64,000 nucleotides of DNA from Plasmopara viticola. Taxonomy: Eukaryota; Oomycota; Peronosporomycetes; Peronosporales; Peronosporaceae. The stretch lies in assembly GCA_001695595.3 (NCBI GenBank), contig MBPM02000175.1, positions 1-64,000 of the forward strand, in the 5' to 3' direction. Below the pieces are notes generated by a model. That model was not told the DNA's origin. It did not search any database and saw only the letters and a program-made list of their open reading frames with translations. A program made the translations under genes and the position numbers. Below, piece after piece: positions 60,050-64,000 of the stretch. Numbering within the stretch: the first letter of the stretch is position 1; each line of letters starts with the position of its first letter.

Positions 60050-61135
60050 CTACTGCTCTGCCGACGTCTTCAGATTTTCAATGCTCGAAATTTTAATACC
60101 AAAGCCGTGAGGATCAAAGCTTGCTTTTGTGGTTGATAGCAATCGTACAGACTCTACGTTAAGGTCGCGCGTTATCTGCATCGCCATGCCAAAAATGCTC
60201 TGACGGGCCATGAGTTCGCCACTTATTTGCAAAAGTTGCGCCGAGCCTTGAATATAAATTAAAACGCCATGACCAGAAGTAACCACGTATTTCTGTGCCC
60301 ATAGTGCTTGCAAACTCGCTTCAAAACCGTCTTCCACAAGAAACACGGGGACATCCGACTTGCCGTCTACGTCACCAAATACTAGCGCATAGTACATCTG
60401 GTCTTCGTGGACAAGTGATACATACTCCACTGATGAGAACTCACCGAGTGGAGTCACTATCTTTGACTGCACTTTCGTGCGCTGCACGAGCATCTCATTG
60501 CCAAAGCGATAGCGGATCAGATCTGATATTGTAATCAGTGGCAAATCAAACTTTCGAGAAAACTCTTGCAACTGAGGGCGACGCAACATTCGTCCATTCT
60601 CGTCATTTAGTTCACAAATGTAGCCCACGGGCTTAACGCCAGCTAAGCGTGCGAGGTCTGTGGCCGCCTCTGTGTGACCAGCACGCACCAAAACGCCTCC
60701 GTTTTGCGAAAGTAGCGGAAAAATGTGGCCAGGGCGATTAAATGCCAAGGCTCCTACGTCAGGATCGGCCAATGCACGAATTGTTCGTGCCCTGTCCGCT
60801 GCTGAAACTCCTGTTGAATTGCCCTCTTTAAGGTCTACAGTCACTGTAAACTTGCACTTGTGCACCTCCGTATTATTCTCCACCATTAAGGGTAGATGAA
60901 GCTCATTCAAGCGATTACTCAGCGCAGGAACGCATACAATGCCCGTCGAGTGGCGCAGCATAAAAGCGACGCGCTCCTCAGTCGCGAACTCCGCAGCAGC
61001 AATGAGGTCGCCCTCGTTCTCGCGATCTTCATTGTCCATTACAATTACAAAGCCACCATTTCGGATGACGTCCAGTGCCTTTACAATGGAAGACGTTCCG
61101 GTATTTTTTGGGCACTTCACGCCGTTCGAATTCAT
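60050..61135 (-). CDS. 3,4-dihydroxy-2-butanone 4-phosphate synthase with degenerate GTP cyclohydrolase II domain
   Basis: Riboflavin biosynthesis: the RibB domain converts ribulose 5-phosphate to DHBP plus formate. Single exon. The frame is open 12 codons upstream, but the first ATG is at 61135; 361 aa. The RibB part (about 15-210) has the Mg/catalytic block DNEDRENEGDLI (34-45), GNSTGVSAADRARTI, FNRPGHIFPL and RAGHTEAATDLARLAG (from 151), all intact. The second part (about 215-361) follows GCH II layout (SSVEYVSLVHEDQ, VFGDVDG) but lacks the zinc cysteines (CxxDxF...CDC) and the GHEGRGIG loop, so cyclohydrolase activity is not expected. Plants have comparable RIBA paralogues with one dead half. 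GTP cyclohydrolase would need to come from another gene. Confidence 0.92.
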   Translation of the reverse strand: MNSNGVKCPKNTGTSSIVKALDVIRNGGFVIVMDNEDRENEGDLIAAAEFATEERVAFMLRHSTGIVCVPALSNRLNELHLPLMVENNTEVHKCKFTVTVDLKEGNSTGVSAADRARTIRALADPDVGALAFNRPGHIFPLLSQNGGVLVRAGHTEAATDLARLAGVKPVGYICELNDENGRMLRRPQLQEFSRKFDLPLITISDLIRYRFGNEMLVQRTKVQSKIVTPLGEFSSVEYVSLVHEDQMYYALVFGDVDGKSDVPVFLVEDGFEASLQALWAQKYVVTSGHGVLIYIQGSAQLLQISGELMARQSIFGMAMQITRDLNVESVRLLSTTKASFDPHGFGIKISSIENLKTSAEQ

Positions 61136-61332
61136 GGTGCTGAATGTGAAGTGCTGATGATGCAACGTCACTTTGGTGTCGCTACGTTACTTTCTCGAAA
61201 TTAATTTTATAGTCTGATACATTTCACGACATACATCTTAGAATAGTACATGCGACATGAGTCTTGCGACCTATATTTTTTTTTGGTCTATTTAAGAAAT
61301 GTCTTTTCGGAAAAGGTTGGGGTGACGCCCTC
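61136..61332. other. Promoter of riboflavin gene and LINE insertion edge
   Basis: 197 bp with a T-run at about 61276-61284; the LINE begins at about 61333. Confidence 0.4.
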
Positions 61333-64000
61333 CTTCCAAGCGCGGGGGCTAAATGCTCGCGCGCTTCGGGCAGGTGCTCTCGGGCATCTGCAGGTCTCTA
61401 ACGAGTCTCACCCTCGACGCGACGGTCTCCAGCACCAGGCCAAACCCCCTTCCACGTCCTAACCGCGCCAACCGCATCCGGATTGGCTCATTTAATGTGA
61501 ATTCTCTAGGTTCGAAGCGCAAGAAGCACGAAACACTCCCCGAAGATCTCCGGCGCTACCGCGTCGATATCCTTGGCCTCCAAGAAACCAAGATCTACGA
61601 TAGAGGTGAGCACCTCATTGATGACTTCCTTCTTCTAACCCTGCAAGCAAAAACCGAGTTACACGGCATCGGATTCGCAATCTCTCCGCGACTCCGACCA
61701 TTCCTCCAACGCTACTGGTCTCACTCCGACCGTATCGGTATCTTAAAACTGCGACTACCCCACATCGGCACCGTCAACATCGTGAATGCGTACTCACCGC
61801 ACAGCGGCTACCCCCTAGAAGCCGTCGACAGATTCTACGCTGACCTCAGCACCGCGCTCACCTCCCTCCCGCGCCGCGATCTAACCTTCCTTACAGGCGA
61901 TTTCAACGCAAAGCTGGGCCGGCGCCACGACCTTGAACCCTTCCTTGGGAACCACGGCCGCGGTTATCGCAACCGCAACGGTAATGTCCTCGCCTCCTTT
62001 TGTCAGACTCACAACCTCTTTGTGACAAACACAGATTTCCCGAAGCGAGCAAAGAACATCACGACGTGGACCCAGCGCAGATCGGACCACTTTATCTACA
62101 ACCAGATTGACTACATCCTCTGCTCGCAGAACTGCCGTCGCCTGTGCGTGGATGCGCAGTCTTGGGGCGGCACTCTCACTTCATCAGACCACAAGCTCGT
62201 CACCGCGGACTTCACTCTAGAGGGCGCCGCTCAGATCCGGTTCCGACCGCGCTCAGAGCTCCCACGACGACTACACCTCGCCCGCGACGCCCTAGTCCAT
62301 GACGAAGGCGCCCGCGACGCCTACGTACGAGCGCTGATCGCTGCCTCAACTGAACACCCGATCCCAGTCACCGACCCGATCCAGCAACGGTGGAACGCAA
62401 CTCTACAGACGACAAAAACGGCCGCCGAACTAGCTGTTGGCTTCTCCCCTCAACGCAGTACCCGCAGATACATCGACGCCACGCTCACAGCACTGTCCGA
62501 ACAGCAACGTCAACTCCGACTCCGTGTCCAAAACGATCACGCTGCGAACATCGCAGAACTTCGCCGCGAACGTAACGCCGTACTCCGCCAAATCCATCAA
62601 CGCTGCCGCGAACTCGCCTTCCAAGCTCTCGACGCCAAGATCAGCCGCATCGAAGAACTTCACGACTCCGTACGCATGTACTCAGCCGTACGCGAGCTCT
62701 TCCCGCGACCACCAGGACAAGTCACCGTGCACGACAGCACAGGCAAATACATCCTACACCGACCAACCGCGAACAACCTCATCCGCAGCTACTTCAAAGG
62801 ACAACTAACGGATCCAACCCACGCTCCAATCATCCCAAGCAGCGATGCGCGACCTCTGAGCTCCCCAATCACTGGTGACGAGCTCGCCCGCGCTTTCCGC
62901 CGACTCAGCAACGGACGTGCATCAGGACCCGACGATATTCCAGCAGAACTGCTCAAGTACGGAACTGACCAGATTGCCGAACCCCTCGCGGCTCTGATCA
63001 ACGACAGTTTCGCACTTGGACAGCCACTCGAGCTCGGCGAAGGCACTCTTCTGTGTCTCCCGAAGCCGAACAAACCCCAAGGTGAATGCTCCAGTCTCCG
63101 ACCGATCGTCCTACTCAACAGCATCCGCAAAGCCGTATCACTCGTCGTCCTCAACCGGATCCGATCCGACGTCGACAACTTCCTCTCGCCACACCAAAGC
63201 GGCTTCCGCGCTCATCGCAGCACGGCAGACGCCGTCTGGGCTCACAAATGGCTCACCGCACGAGCCACCGACCGCCGTGAAACAGTTTATGTGTTAGGTA
63301 TCGACTTATCCCGCGCATTCGACAGCATCGACAGATCCAAGCTCATCACTGTGCTCCAGACATTTCTCCAAGACGACGAAGTTCGACTCATCCGACTCCT
63401 CCTGAGCCACACGACACTTTCACTCCGATCCAGCAACCAAGCTCTCGACCCGTTCGAAAGTAATGTAGGTACACCCCAAGGCGACTCACTCTCACCCGTT
63501 CTGTTTACTATCTACCTCGAAGCAGCTCTTCGCGACCTCTCCGGTGCACTCGATGTGCCACACAACCTCCTGCAGCAGATGATCGTCTACGCCGATGACG
63601 CCGACTTCATCTGCACTGATCCATCCGTCGTCCAGCTTATCCAGGACCAGGCCCCAGCGATTCTCAGTCGCTGGAGTCTACACATGAACGAAGCCAAGAC
63701 CGAAGTCATCAAAATCCGCCGCCACTGCAACCCGTCAGGCGCCACTCGACACGCCCGAGCCCGAGAAGAAACCTGGCGCCACACTAAGAAGCTCGGAACA
63801 CTCCTCGGCGATATTGAAGATCTATCCCGACGCAAGTCCCTGGCCACCCTCGCGCTCCACCGCCTCTGGTCCGTCTGGCTCCGCCCCACGCTCATCTCAC
63901 CCAAGACCCGCATTCGATTGTACAACACCTACGTTTTACCAATTCTGCTGTACAACTGCGCCACCTGGGCTCTTACCAAGTCAGAGCTCCACGGCCTCGA
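61333..64000 (+). mobile_element. APE-type LINE retrotransposon, 5' part, runs off the window
   Basis: The 5' edge is set by identity with the complete 293-bp derivative at 41704 (CTTCCAAGCGCGGGGGC). GC content and C-ending codons are strikingly higher than in flanking DNA. The 3' end and target duplication lie beyond the window. Confidence 0.9.
61353..64000 (+). CDS. LINE polyprotein: AP endonuclease and reverse transcriptase (partial, open)
   Basis: An ATG begins an uninterrupted frame of 882 codons reaching the window edge. The N-terminus (MLARFGQVLSGICRSL) is basic/hydrophobic with no domain. Then the AP-like endonuclease: RIGSFNVNSLGSK, DILGLQETKI, VNAYSPHSGYPL, FLTGDFNAKLG (catalytic D, N), IDYIL and TSSDHKLV (catalytic SDH). 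A coiled basic linker follows, and then the RT: SGPDDIPAELLK, LRPIVLLNSIRK, HQSGFRAHRST, GIDLSRAFDSI, TPQGDSLSPVLF and YADDADFI (catalytic YADD at about 63588-63602), with thumb sequence to the end. Every catalytic residue seen is intact. Codon use is strongly C-ending, unlike the host genes. This copy may be recently active. Confidence 0.92.
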   Translation, partial: MLARFGQVLSGICRSLTSLTLDATVSSTRPNPLPRPNRANRIRIGSFNVNSLGSKRKKHETLPEDLRRYRVDILGLQETKIYDRGEHLIDDFLLLTLQAKTELHGIGFAISPRLRPFLQRYWSHSDRIGILKLRLPHIGTVNIVNAYSPHSGYPLEAVDRFYADLSTALTSLPRRDLTFLTGDFNAKLGRRHDLEPFLGNHGRGYRNRNGNVLASFCQTHNLFVTNTDFPKRAKNITTWTQRRSDHFIYNQIDYILCSQNCRRLCVDAQSWGGTLTSSDHKLVTADFTLEGAAQIRFRPRSELPRRLHLARDALVHDEGARDAYVRALIAASTEHPIPVTDPIQQRWNATLQTTKTAAELAVGFSPQRSTRRYIDATLTALSEQQRQLRLRVQNDHAANIAELRRERNAVLRQIHQRCRELAFQALDAKISRIEELHDSVRMYSAVRELFPRPPGQVTVHDSTGKYILHRPTANNLIRSYFKGQLTDPTHAPIIPSSDARPLSSPITGDELARAFRRLSNGRASGPDDIPAELLKYGTDQIAEPLAALINDSFALGQPLELGEGTLLCLPKPNKPQGECSSLRPIVLLNSIRKAVSLVVLNRIRSDVDNFLSPHQSGFRAHRSTADAVWAHKWLTARATDRRETVYVLGIDLSRAFDSIDRSKLITVLQTFLQDDEVRLIRLLLSHTTLSLRSSNQALDPFESNVGTPQGDSLSPVLFTIYLEAALRDLSGALDVPHNLLQQMIVYADDADFICTDPSVVQLIQDQAPAILSRWSLHMNEAKTEVIKIRRHCNPSGATRHARAREETWRHTKKLGTLLGDIEDLSRRKSLATLALHRLWSVWLRPTLISPKTRIRLYNTYVLPILLYNCATWALTKSELHGL

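Noticed and set aside
62430..63928. Several antisense and off-frame ORFs in the LINE
   Set aside because: Shadows of the GC-rich LINE reading frame, which stays open throughout in one frame.

Overview
This window is nuclear DNA from an oomycete, most likely a downy mildew or Phytophthora relative. It carries intron-containing eukaryotic genes with short introns (about 57-92 bp), oomycete initiator-type promoters, a secreted cystatin-like protease inhibitor of the EPIC type, and a secreted protein with repeated degenerate RxLR-like motifs. Much of the rest is decayed retrotransposon sequence. I saw no bacterial operons, CRISPR arrays, rRNA or tRNA genes.

Layout. 0-2.2 kb: EMC8/9 and JMJD6, divergent, sharing a 136-bp promoter. 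2.4-9.2 kb: decayed Ty1/copia sequence on the minus strand plus an unidentified broken gene. 10-11.8 kb: a coiled-coil membrane protein and the cystatin-like inhibitor, convergent. 15.4-18.2 kb: a compact island of DPM2, a TOM22-like import receptor and a topoisomerase VI B-like protein. 18.7-23.2 kb: a nearly full-length but dead copia element with both LTRs. 23-29 kb: gene-empty, with Ty3/gypsy remains. 29.3-34.3 kb: a dense housekeeping island with a MePCE/Bin3 methyltransferase, SmD3, RPS16, NIP7 and a mitochondrial folate/FAD-type carrier. 34.6-39 kb: two non-autonomous DNA transposons and another gypsy relic. 40.4-41.6 kb: effector candidate. 41.7-42.0 kb: a short deletion derivative of a LINE. 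43.9-45.0 kb: a truncated MCM-like gene bracketed by a perfect 272-bp direct repeat. 45-57.6 kb: almost empty. 57.7-61.1 kb: a quiescin sulfhydryl oxidase and a DHBP synthase (riboflavin) gene. 61.3 kb to the end: an open, GC-rich LINE ORF running off the window.

Gene models were rebuilt by hand from splice signals, reading frame and conserved family motifs; none was checked by alignment software. The strongest unusual signals are a probable AT-AC (U12-type) intron inside SmD3, the tandem RxLR-like effector candidate, the LINE with its internally deleted partner flanked by a perfect 11-bp target-site duplication, and a 303-bp hAT-type MITE with a perfect 8-bp target-site duplication.

The housekeeping genes sit in tight islands with gaps of tens to a few hundred bases, while the secreted, host-facing candidates lie at the edges of repeat-rich stretches. 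This is the two-speed layout familiar from plant-pathogenic oomycetes.
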